Assembly: GCF_033958435.1 (NCBI RefSeq)
Contig: NC_134158.1
Span: forward strand, 4,917,837 to 4,981,836
Source of the DNA: Carettochelys insculpta
Lineage: Eukaryota; Chordata; Testudines; Carettochelyidae
DNA length: 64,000 bases
Reading direction: 5' to 3'
Shown here: in pieces, positions 21,501 to 33,500 of the stretch
How the letters are laid out: each line of letters opens with the position of its first letter
How positions within the stretch are numbered: the first letter of the stretch is position 1
Notes under the pieces: model-generated
The model's input: only the letters and a program-made list of their open reading frames with translations
What the model was told of the DNA's origin: nothing
Database searches by the model: none
Program-made: the position numbers and the translations under genes

Positions 21501-24500
21501 CCAGCCGCCTCCTGCCCTCAGTGCAGAGAGACTGTGCAGCAGAGACACCTCCGGCCCAACAGGCAGCTGGCCAATGTTATAGAAATAGCCAAACGGCTGA
21601 GTTTGCAGGCAGCGAAGGGAGCAGGCGGGGACGGGGTGTGTGGGGAGCACCAGGAGGCTCTGAAGCTGTTCTGTGAAGAGGATCAAACCCCCATCTGTGT
21701 GATCTGCAGAGAGTCCTGGGCTCACTGCGCTCACACTGTGGTTCCCATCCAGGAGGCTGCCCAGGAGTACAAGGTACAGAGCTGCTGTCCAGGCTGATGG
21801 GTAATAACTTTGCGTTTTACTGACAAGTCAATGGCACCATTCCGGTGTGTGCAGCCTTCAGGGCCTGAAAGTTGCTGTACAAATTAGTGATGCTCCAGTC
21901 TGGCAAAAAGGCAACAAAGGAAGTTTTTAAGTTTGTCTTTGTGAGGGACACCCCTCCCCCCTGTGCTGTATGGAAAATGGGCTGTGACTGTAAATCTGTA
22001 TAACTTAGAGATACTTTGAACAAAAGATGGTTTGTAACCGATTACATTTAATGTTCTGACCTGCTGAGTGTGTAATTGTTGTGAGTAGTTGGAAATACGC
22101 CGTGTGTGCTTGTTCAGAGTTAGAGATGCTAATAACAGCCATTGCTGGAGATTCTGGGGTTAGTTTTCCTCATGACTGAGCAATTCACCTGAGGGCTTGT
22201 AAATGACTTTTTGTTCTGTAGCTTTGGGAGGTGGCTGGGTTAAAGACATGTAACTCTGCCACCTGGTACCGACCTCCATTTTGGGGGGATGCTTAACGAA
22301 TGCCTGTGGGGGAGGAGTGGGGAGAGAGGGAACCTATTTAAGCAAGAGGCATTTTTCAGCCAGTGTTTGGGCCAGCTTCACTTTTTGCTTCTAGCCTGCC
22401 TTCGAAGTTGCCCGACATCCCCTGAGGCTACGTCTGCTCTTACTGGGAATGTCGGCGGCTGCTACGCAACTGACCATGTCTACACTAGCCCCAAACTTCG
22501 AAATGGCCATGTAAATGGCCATTTCGAACTTTACTAATGAAGCGCTGAAATACATATTCAGCGCCTCATTAGCATGAGGGCGCCCGCGGCACTTCAAAAT
22601 TGACGCGGCTCGCCCTGACGGGGCTCCTTTTCGAAAGGACCCCGCCTACTTCGAAGTCCCCTTATTCCTCTGAGCAGATAGGAATAAGGGGACTTCGAAG
22701 TAGGCGGGGTCCTTTCGAAAAGGAGCCCCGTCTGGACGAGCTGCGTCAATTTCCAAGTGCCGTGGCCGCCCTCATGCTAATAAGGCGCTGAATATGTATT
22801 TCAGCGCTTCATTAGTAAACTTCGAAATGGCCATTTACATGGCCATTTCGAAGTTTGGGGCTAGTGTAGACATGGCCCTTTAGTTACACCAATTCTGTAC
22901 CTAAAATCAATTCTGCAGCCATCAACATTGGTCCCTGTCCTCACTGCTGAACATCGATGAGAGCGCTCCTGTGGTCGGCATTCCTTAATCTGTGCTCATA
23001 GGAATAAGGGGCTTTGAAGTAGCCAGGGTCCTTTTGAAAAGGAGCCCTATCTGGACGAGCTGCATCAATTTCAAAGTGCCGCAGCCACCCGCATGCTAAT
23101 GAGGCACTGAATATGTATTTCAGCGCTTCATTAGTAAATTTCGAAATGGCCATTTGCATGGCCATTTCGAAGTTTTTTGCTAGTGTAGATGTAGCCACTG
23201 AGTCAGTTTCAAAATCTAAAGAGGGAGGAAGTCAGTGAAAGTTGTTTGTTTTTGGTGGAGTTAATGTTTTGAGTTAAATGCCCTGTTAGACCAGACTAGC
23301 AAGCTTTGCAGTGTGGACACAAGGGTTTGTGGGATCTGCCTCCCACCCATAAAGGGGCTTTTCTGGAAAACAAACAAACAAAACCAAAACCAGTGTGAGC
23401 AAGTCCTAAGAAACAGAGAACATTACTGGAGACCCAGGCTGGGATGAGATTCTTTTTGATCTAAAGATTTTACCTGCTATGAAGGCAGCTGTGACGCTAT
23501 GAGGCCCATCTCACCAGCACTGAGCAGTGAAGAGGAGCAGCGGTTGGGAGGGAAAGACGCGCTGCTGAAGGCCCCAGGCCCAGCAGGGAGAGGAGGTTCC
23601 CACTGGGAGGCTGAACTCCTGCGCAGTTCCACGAGGGGTTAAACTCAGATGCTGCGGCCAGCACTAGAGGAGGTCACTGGGCTGAACGCTGTGTGGGCCT
23701 GAGGTGCCCTCAGCCCACCCACGACAGGGCTCAGATGGAGCAGCTGATTCACCCCCATGTGACTCCAGTGCCCTGGAATGTGCTGCACCACTCAGCAATC
23801 TGCAAGTACCCACACAGCTTGGGCAGAACTCAGATCTCTCGCAAATTACTAAAAAGCCCTAATGTGAATTGGTAACACGTCTGGCTGTGACCAGCCCTGG
23901 GGCTGCATTAATAACGTGTCCTCTCCTGGGGAGTATTGACCTCACAAAGATTAACAGTTATCTTGAGTTCTGCGCCATCCCTCTCTCAACCGAAAGTAAA
24001 ACCTCCCAAATCCTTCCTGTTTCCTCAGGGAAAAATCCAGGCACATTTGAAGACTCTGAGAGAAGAGAGAGAAAAGCTGCTGGGACTGAAAGGCACAAGA
24101 GAGGGGAAAAGCCAGGAGTACCTGGTAGGTGCCCCCTGTTATGAACCATCAGGGCTGGCAGAGGGAGGTCTGTTTGGAGGCAGACTCCTGTGTGGCCTTG
24201 GTGAAGGAGGGCTAGTGAGTGTCTCTGTGATCGGGGATTGGTGGGTTAGAGCCGTGTGAAGACAAGCCCTGAGCTTCCATTGCAGTTAGAGTGTAAATGG
24301 CTCAGGGCAGGGATTTTCCCTCCCTAGGTTCTGTGCAGGGCCCCACACACCTGAGGGCAGATCTCATCTGGGGCCTGCGGAAGCTGCTGGGGTGCCAATA
24401 ACAACAATAAACCCTGTGATAGAACTGGTAATAACAGCCACAGCCTGTAACTCGCCCTTCTCCAGCCTGAAGACAGCTCTCTCCCCAGCACACCCCGGTC

Positions 24501-27500
24501 TAGCCCAGCAGTTCCCGGCCTTTCCCAGACAGGGACCCATGTGACAATTCAGGAAGACTTGGTGACCCCCGGCAATTCAGACACGGGGGTGGGGTAACGA
24601 TGGGCAGCGCCGTAACCAGCTAATTTTGCACCTGAATATAAAACGCTTTAAACGACTTTATTCTGTGCAGCTGTGAAAGTTTACCCCATATAAAATTGTG
24701 CCCCTTCATGTGGAGATTCATAATAGTTATTTCACAGAACAGGGGAAATACATGAATAAAATATTATTATTTTTATTAATAATATTATTAATAAAATAAT
24801 AACAGTACAGTTACTCTAGTTAACCAGAGCTGTGGTGGTAGAAAAACACTCGTCCCCAAACCCCTCCCCCCGGCTTAAGCCCCACGCTCAGGGGGAAGGG
24901 GAGTCACGCTCAGGGGCTAGAGGGGGCCGGGGAGTCACACTCAGGGGCTAGGAGTCACTCAGGGCTGGAGGGGCCTCGGGGAGTCACAGAGGCTCCTGAC
25001 CCCCGCAGCTGGAATCTGGCTGAGGTGTGGACTCCGGCCAGCAGCGCCATCCACGGGAACCCCGGCCAGGTGTGAGGGAGACCCCAACTGCCACGGCTGG
25101 AAGCTGGACGGGGCACGGAGCCCTGACCACCTCTGAGCCCCAGTTCCAGGCTTCAGCCTTCCAACCCTCAACCCCGTCCTCCCCCTCCACCACCTGCCTC
25201 ACCTCAGCTGGCCGCTGCTCCTTTGGTTCCCCAGAGCTCTGCCCTATTCCTGTTTCACACGCAAGAGGGCAGGTCCCTGCCCTGCAGGGCTGAAATGGTA
25301 GAACTTAATTGAATGGGTTGGTTAACTGCCCAATGGTGACTCCTTTTCAAACGTGATAGGTTGGGAAACCCTGGTCTGGCCCTTGTGCCTTTCGCACAAA
25401 TCCTCCCCAAGGGAACTGGCTGTCCCCAGGCAGTGCTGCCTGCTGTGTCTGCTCATTTTGTTCAAACACGTTTGCTTCTTCTTTGTCCACTTGCATCTCT
25501 GTCAGTGCGGTGCTGAGCCCGGCCTCCTGCTGCTCGGGGTCTGAACTCCCACAGCCCGTGAATGACAGAATGTGCTAACATGGCAGCCTTGGCAACCTCC
25601 CTTTCAGAGACAACTGGGAACAAAGGGGGAAACCGCGAGAGACTCTTCTGCCTTGTGTGCACAGAACAGAGTCAAAAGTCAGATATCAGGATTTTCAAAG
25701 ACGTTCTCCCTCCTGCACACTCAGCTCCCCATGACAGGGCCCAGGCTCCACACATGTCCCTGACCAGCCCTTCCCCTGTCTTCCTGCAGAGACAGACACA
25801 AAGGGAGAGGCAGAAAATCGTGTGGGAATTCCAGCAGCTGCGTCAGTTCCTGGAGGAACAAGAGCGACTCCTGCTGGCCCAGCTGGAGAAGCTGGAGGTG
25901 GAGATTGTGAGGCTCCAGAATGACAATGTCCGTGAACTCTCTGCGCAGATTTCCCGTCTCAGTGAGCTGATGGGTGAGATGGAGGGGAAGTGTCAGAAGC
26001 CAGCGAGTGAATTCCTGCAGGTGAGACTGAGGGAGAGACAGAGACTCTGTGTGTGCCCCAGGGCTGGAGATCCCAGAGAAAAAAATAAGTTGGTGCTTTG
26101 CACCCACCAGCCACAGCTCCTCCACTTCTCCCTGCACGTCCTGCCAGCCACAGTCAGCTGGGGGGAGGAAAGGATCAGGTCCAGGGTGTGCTGGGGGACG
26201 GGGATGGGCACAGGTGGGGAAGAGGAAGTGTGGGGGCAGGAAGAGGTGGGGCAAAGTGTGGCACTGAAAGAGGGGGTGGAGTGGGAGTGGGGTTCTGCAT
26301 CCCCTGGGAGAAGTGGAAGCTGGTGCCGATGGTTACAAACATCCCAGCTCCCCACACAGGGAAGGGAGACTCCTGAATCATAAGCTCTGGGGTCCAGCAG
26401 TTGGAGGTGTCGAGTTACATACACAGAGCTATTAGAGATGGTAAAGCCCCATTAGCTCAGGGAATCCAAGGCCCTGGGGCCAGGGCAGGGCCCCTCTTCC
26501 CTAGATTTGCAAACTCCCTTCCCTGGGATCCCCTGTGTGTGTTGTGTGGGACTGAGATTCTTTTCTCTCCTTCCCCTGTAGGATGTCAGAAGCACCTTGA
26601 GCAGGTACGTGGCTCTCACTCCCCTCACACCTCACCTTGTTGGGAAAAACCTCGGAGAAGATGTTTGCATCAAATCTCCCCTGGGCTCTACAGTGAGATG
26701 TTAGGGGAGGGTCAGATCTAAGCTACAAATATCCCTGATCATCTCCAGCCTGAGGGTCTCACCCTTGCACAGAGTTTACAATTATCCCCTCAATGACAAA
26801 GTCTGACCTCAAGTATTTCCTAGAGGTGTCACCTCCCTGGGGGACTGGCTGCCCCAGGACTATGAGGCTGGAACATCGGCTTGTCACTGCTGGGCACTGG
26901 CTGAATTGGTGTCTGAGTCTAGTTCCTAGTGGGCAGATTTGTACAGCACTTCCACTGGCAGCATCCTGTCCCTCAGAGCCTGGAGGCCAAGGAGTGAATG
27001 GGCCATGGAGACGCAATTCCCCTTTTGTCCCCAGAGCTGGTCTCTCCAGGCCGTAGTTCTAGAATCTGAATGGGGCCTGCGAGGGGAATGTTGCAGGGCC
27101 CTGGGCTGTGCTGCACCTGCTCTCAGGCTGGGAGAGGCCGAGGGATTCTAACTCCCAGCCCCTCAGAGCAGAGACTCACTGGCAAGAACTGAAGAACCGA
27201 GTCACTAAATGCCGTATCACCATCTGACGTTGTTTCTGTCCAGGTGTGAGAAGGGGAAGTTCCAGCCGCCAGCGGAGATTTCCCCTGAACTGGAAGGACA
27301 AGTCAGTGGTTTCTCCCTGAAAACTGTTGCTCTCTCCGAGACTCTGAGCAAGTTCAAAGGTACCTAGAAAGGACCTAGGAGGGGAAAGGGAGTTTAGCGT
27401 CTGGGACAATGGAATGCAAAAGGCTCTGTTCACTTGGTTCACAATTAGGTTGTGCTTCTATTAAATTGCTGGGTGAGAATGGCAAAAATTTAGGGTCCAC

Positions 27501-30500
27501 CACACTCTGATTGATTAATTAAAAATCTTATTTGTTCCAAAGTATCTTGTGCCATTAGAGTTACCATTAGAGACAGAGAGACAGTGGTGTTAGTCTGTAT
27601 TCTATCAAAACAAAACAATAGTCATGTAGCACTTTAAAGGCTAACAAAATAATTAATGAGGTGATGAGCTTTTGTGGGAGAGACCCACTTCTTCAGACCA
27701 TAGCCTTGCCAGAACAGACTCAATATATGAGGTCCAAAAATTGTTATCAACGTTGACAAGTCAGAATAATTGTTATCCAGGTTGGTAAATCAAAAGAGCA
27801 GAGGGACGGTGGGGTGTGTGCGTGTGTAAGGTTGGGAAGTTAAGAGTTAGGTAAAATATCGAAGTATGTAAAATAGTCCTTGTAATGGGTCAGGTAATTG
27901 CTGTCACTGTTCAAACCATCTGTTAATGTGTCAAATTTGAATATGAATTTGAATTTGAATTGCTAAGTGAGGAGGGAGAAACAGTTACAGGAAATGGCAG
28001 AGATACTTAATGACTTCTTTGTTTTGGTCTTCAGGGGGAAGTCTGAAGAAGGAATGCCTAATGTAGTGAATGCTAATGAGAAAGGGGTGGCTTTAGAAGA
28101 TAAAATAAAAAAAGAACAAGTTAAAAATCACTTAGAAAAGTTAGATATCTGCAAGTCAGCAGTGCCTGATGAAATGCATCCTAGAATACTCAAGGACCTG
28201 ATAGAGGAGGTATCTGAGCCTTTAGCCATCATCTTAGGAAAATCATGGGAGACAGGAGAGATTCCAGAAGACTGGAAAAAGGCAAATATAGTGCCCATTT
28301 ATAAAAAGGGGAATAAGAACAATGCAGGAAACTACAGACCAGTCTGTTTAAATTCTGTGCCAGGAAAGATAATTGAACAAGTAATTAAGGAAAACATCTG
28401 GAAAGTGGAAAGGTGATAAGGAACAGCCAACATGGATTTGTAAAAAACAAATCACGTCAAACCAATCTGATAGCTTTCTTTGATAGGATAACAAGCCTTG
28501 TGGTTAAGGGAGAAGCAGTGGATGTGGTATACCTAGACTTTAGGAAGGCATTTGATACGGTCTCACATGATATTCTTATCAATAAACGAGGCAAATACAA
28601 CTTAGATGGGGCTACAATAAGGTGGGTACAAAACTGGCTGGATAACCCTAATCAGAGAGTATTTATTAATGGTTCTCAACCCTGCTGGAAAGGTATAACA
28701 AGTGGGGTTCTGTACGGGTCTGTTTTGGGACCGGTTCTGTTCAATATCTTTTTCAACAATTTAGATATTGGTGTAGAAAATACGCTTATTAAGTTTGCAG
28801 AAGATACCAAGCTAGGAGGGGTTGCAACTGCTTTGGAGGATAGGGTCAAAATTCAAAATGATCTGGACAAATTGGAGAAATGGTCTGAGGTAAACAGGAT
28901 GAAGTTTAATAATCAAATGCAAAATGCTCCACTTAGGAAGGAGCAATCAGTTTCACACATACAGAATGGGGAGAGACTGTCTAGGAAGGAGTATGGCAGA
29001 AAGGGATCTAGGGGTTATTGTGGACCACAAGCTAAATGTGAGTCAACAGTGTGATGCTGTTGCAAAGAAAGCAAACGTGATTCTGGGATGCATGAACAGG
29101 TGTGTTGTGAGCAGGACACGAGGAGTCATTCTTATGTTCTACTCTGAGCTGGTTAGGCCTCAGTTGGGGAATTTTGTCCAGTTCTGGGCACCACATTTCA
29201 AGAAAGATGTGGAGAAATCAGAGAGGGTCCAGAAAAGAGCAACAAGAATGATCAAAGGTCTAGAGAACATGACCTATGAAGGAAGACTGAAAGAATTGGG
29301 CTTGTTTAGTTTGGAAAAGAGAAGATTGGGTGGGGGGACAGGATAGAAGATTTTAGGTATCTAAAAGGGTGTCATAAGGAGGATTGATAAAAATTGTTCT
29401 GCTTTACCTCTGAGGATAGAACAAGAGGCAATGGGCTTAAACTACAGCAAGGGAGGTTGAGGTTGGACATTAGGAAAAAGTTCCTAACTGTCAAGGTGGT
29501 CAAACACTGGAATAAATTGCCTAGGGAGGTGGTAGAATCTCCATCTCTGGAGATACTTAAGAACAGGTTCGATAAATGTCTATCGGGAGTGGCTTAGGCA
29601 GTACTTGGTCCTGCCATGAGGGCAGGGGGCTGGACTCAATGACCTTTCAAGGTCCCTTCCAGTCCTAGTGTTCTACGATTCTATGAATGTTAGTTCTGAG
29701 CATTCCCTCTGCAGGCAGTTTTTGAAGTCCCTTTTCAGTAGAACACAAACTTTCAGGTCTTTAACAGGATGACCCACTCCATTAAAGTGCTGGCTGATGG
29801 GTTTGTGTATTTGGAGTTGTTTGATGTCTGTTCTATGTCCATTCATTCTTTGTGGAAGAGTGTTTGCAGTCTGTCCTATATACATAGTGTTTGGGCATTG
29901 TTGGCACATGAGGGCATATATGATGTTAGTTGAGGAACAGAAGAATGTGCCTGTGATTCTGTAATTAACGTGGTTAGGTCCAGTGGTGGTATCTCCAGAA
30001 CAGATATGTGGAGAAAGTTGGCAATGGGGCTTGTTGCACAGAAAAGTTCCAGAATTACTATTATTGTGGTATAGACTGTGGTTGCTGCTGAGAATTCTCA
30101 TAAGGTAGGGAGGTCGTCCATAGGAAAGAACAAGCCTGTCACCTAGGGCCTTCTGGAGAGTGGCATCCTGATTTAGGATGGGTTGTAGATCTTTAATGAT
30201 GTGTTGCAGGGGGTTGGAATTGGGGGCTGTAGGTAATGACAAGGGGGCTGTGTTTACACTACAAACATAACTTCGAAGTTGCTGACTTCAAAGTTAAGCA
30301 TCTACACACACCCTGCTTCAAAGTTAAACTTCGAAACTTGGGCACTACTCAATTCCCAGGAATGGAGTAAGGACTTTGAAGGAAGGGAAAAATGTGTGTA
30401 GACTCTCTGCTGGCTACTTCAATGCAGTGCCTAACTTTGAAGTTAACTTCAAAGTTAGTTCTTAGTGTAGATGCACCTGTGGTGTTCAGTTTTTGGCTTT

Positions 30501-33500
30501 TTTGGGCCTGTCTTGGAGGGGTTGGTTTCTGGGTATTCATCTGGCCTTGTCGATTTGTTTATTATTTCTCCCGGTGGGTAATTCAGGTTTCTGAATGTTT
30601 GGTGGAGATCTTGGAGTTTTCGGTTTCTGTCAGTAGGATCAGAGCAGATATGACTGTATCTCAGAGCTTGACTGTAAATGATGGATTGTGTCATGTTACC
30701 ACTAGAGTGAGAAATGACAGACACTTGGACAGAAATACTTCCCAGTTCCTTTCTCCTGGGGCATAGGCAGGTCATGCTGCATTTCCGCTCTGATGCTCTA
30801 ACTAACCCTATGATAGCTGAAATGTTCTGTACATCCCGATTGTAACTTCACTAGCAGATTCACCCAGCACTGCTCAGGTCCTTAACTCAATTCGGGGTTG
30901 TTTGACAAGAAGTGGAAAAGTCCATCCTTCATTGAAATAGTTGTGTTTTTCAAAATTACAATGTTGTTTTGATGAAGTTAATTTTTATTCTAGATTTAAA
31001 AAAAAAAAAATTACCACATTTCCACTGAATTTTTTAGTACGTTTTATAGAGGGGAATTTCATGAAATGTATATTTATTTTTTGTTGCTTTAAATTCTCTT
31101 TTTCTTCACTGTGTTAACAAAAAAGAGGCAGCAAAGTTAATGTGGTTTCCAGTAACATTTTCTTTTAGTTTTCAAACCTTAAGCATTGATTTAGGTGTGT
31201 TGAAACAGAACATTCTTCTAAATTTCTGGAAGGTTTATTAAGAAACAAGTCTATTCAAGGTTCATCCTAAATTTTTGTGGCTTGTCTTGGTTCAGTCTCT
31301 TTCAACATTTACTCAGTTGTGTTAATTTTAAGGACTGTCCTTGATTAGCTGATCCTGTTTGGTTTTATGAGAAGAAATCCCATTCCAGGCACATCTCATT
31401 TTCCTGACGCAACCAAACACTTATATTGCTTTAAGTTCTGATAAGAAGAATCCATATACTGAATTTGGAGGTCAAATTTGGAGACAAAGAGACAAACTCT
31501 CTAAAATATGTAATAGAATCGTAAAACTGGAAGGAACCTCAAGAGGTCGTTGAGTCCAGTTCCCTGCCCTCTTGGCAGGACCAAGATGTAGGGAGTGCTT
31601 TAGATCGATTTCATAGCAAAAGCTGAGTTGAAAAACAGGTAGAGCAATAGAATCACAGAGCTTAAGACCAGAAGGGAGCACTGAATGCTTTTGTCTAATG
31701 TTCTGAAGAGGATGTTGAGTTCTCTGTCTTCATTTTTTTATTAATGACAGAGAAATGAAATGAAATGAAGCGTAAGAAAAGGGAAATGCCGAACAAACAC
31801 ATGCATCTATATTATATATAACTTATTTCTCTTCTATTTCAGACAAACTAAATGAAGAAACAAGTAAGTGCCATTCTCCTTCCTCTGAGAAGGTTTTGTA
31901 AAAAAATTAGATCCTCCTGAGGGGAGGTTTTTGCATTAAATTTATCTTGTTCCAAACAAATCCCTTTTCTGTTTGTTTGCGGACGTACTTTTTTATTATT
32001 TCTTTTCTGTTTGGAGCTGTGAGTTGTTTTTCATGTTACTTTGCAAAATGTGGGGAATGACTAAACCAGATTAATTTTCCACAGAAAACTAATCTGAACA
32101 ACCGATGGTCACTGCAGTAGCAGAGACACAGAGCGTAAGGCCAGAAGGGTCGACGAGATCCTCTAGTCAAGTGATCCCCAAACAGTGGGACCCACCTTCC
32201 TAGGGGTACATGGAGGAATGTTTGGGAGGCCCAGGCCAGCCCACATGGGGGTGCAGAGGGAGCACTTCCTGCTCCCACTCTGCCCCCAGCCCAGCTCCCA
32301 TCCCAGTCACAGCTCCACTCTGCCCTCAGTGCAGCTCCTTCCCCAGTTGTAGCTCTGCTCCTCCCCCGGCTCCGCTTTCAGCCCAAACTCCTCTGCAGAG
32401 CCAGTTGTTCAGCAGTGGGGGAAGGGGCACAGACCCGTTCCATTACCGGAAAGGGGAGGGCAGGGGTTGGACAGGAAAACCCTAAACACAACCTGCCCAG
32501 TCTGAGCTCCTTCAGGGGAGAGTGTGTGGAAATAATTCCTCAGTCGGAACTGCTGTGGTGGTGATAAAGGGAAATAAAAACATTACAAGTGGGAAACCCC
32601 TAACGTGTGTGTGTCTCTTTCATCTTTAGGCAAACCGCATATGGGAATCGGTAAGTGTCATTCTCCTTCCACTGACAAGAAATGTTTGTCCCAAATCAGA
32701 TCCTCCTGCGGGAGCTTCTTTCATTTGTGTGGAAGTTTTCCGTTTTCAATGTCACTTTTATGATTTTGTTGCGATATGAGACATTGGCTGTTCATTTACC
32801 TGCTTTGCTTTTTGGAGGGATTTGTGCAACTTGTTAAGATGGGGGAAACTCTCAGGTGGAACACGGTCAGGGGCAGTTGTTTTATATCTCTCTGCTGAAG
32901 TGGCCTGTCACCTCCCTGTTCTTTCCTTCCCCTTCTCCCCTCTGAAGAAAGCCATGAGCTCTGCAGTGGCCCAACCCTGATGGGGTGACAGGGACTGTGT
33001 CTGTGGGTGACCGCTGCTGCAGACACAAGCAGAGGGACGGAGCCTGAATCAGAGCCAGGGGCTCTCCTGGGGCCAGTAGACACCCCTGGGAGCTCCTGTG
33101 ACCAGAGCTGGGAACTTTGTTCTTTTTGGCTGTCTGCATCCACCATGTTCCCAGCCTGCGCCTGTCTCTGGTACACAGGGCATCACTTTCCTCCCATCAC
33201 CAGCATGGCCCTCTCCCTCTTTCAACCAGCCGCTGTTCTACACTCCCCCTCCCCCTGCAATGGGTAATTAGCCACCAGAAGAAAGGGGCCCAAGCCCAGA
33301 GCCCCTGGCTGGTTGTGGAGCCCAGGAAAAATGAGTATCTGTACCGCTGGGCCAGCTCTGCCTGCTGCCCACCCAGCACTCCAGCCAGGGAGCACAGTCA
33401 GGATAAGGGAGCTGCCCAGTCTCCAGCTGGAGCACTGGGTCGGTGGAGTGGGACCTGCCCTGTGCCCTGACCCCATTCCCGTGACAGAAGCATGAGAAAT

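Larger units (their letters stand above)
27590..30775 (-). mobile_element. Penelope-like element, minus strand, with nested CR1 and MITE
   Basis: Reading the minus strand: RT C-terminal part (30,775-30,480), a MITE interruption, GIY-YIG part (30,242-29,690; [20 protein letters not shown], then [13 protein letters not shown]), a CR1 interruption, then the 3' tail (27,960-27,590; tgggtctctcccacaaaagc on the minus strand). Frames are broken. The insert order gives a relative age: PLE first, CR1 and MITE later. Confidence 0.75.
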
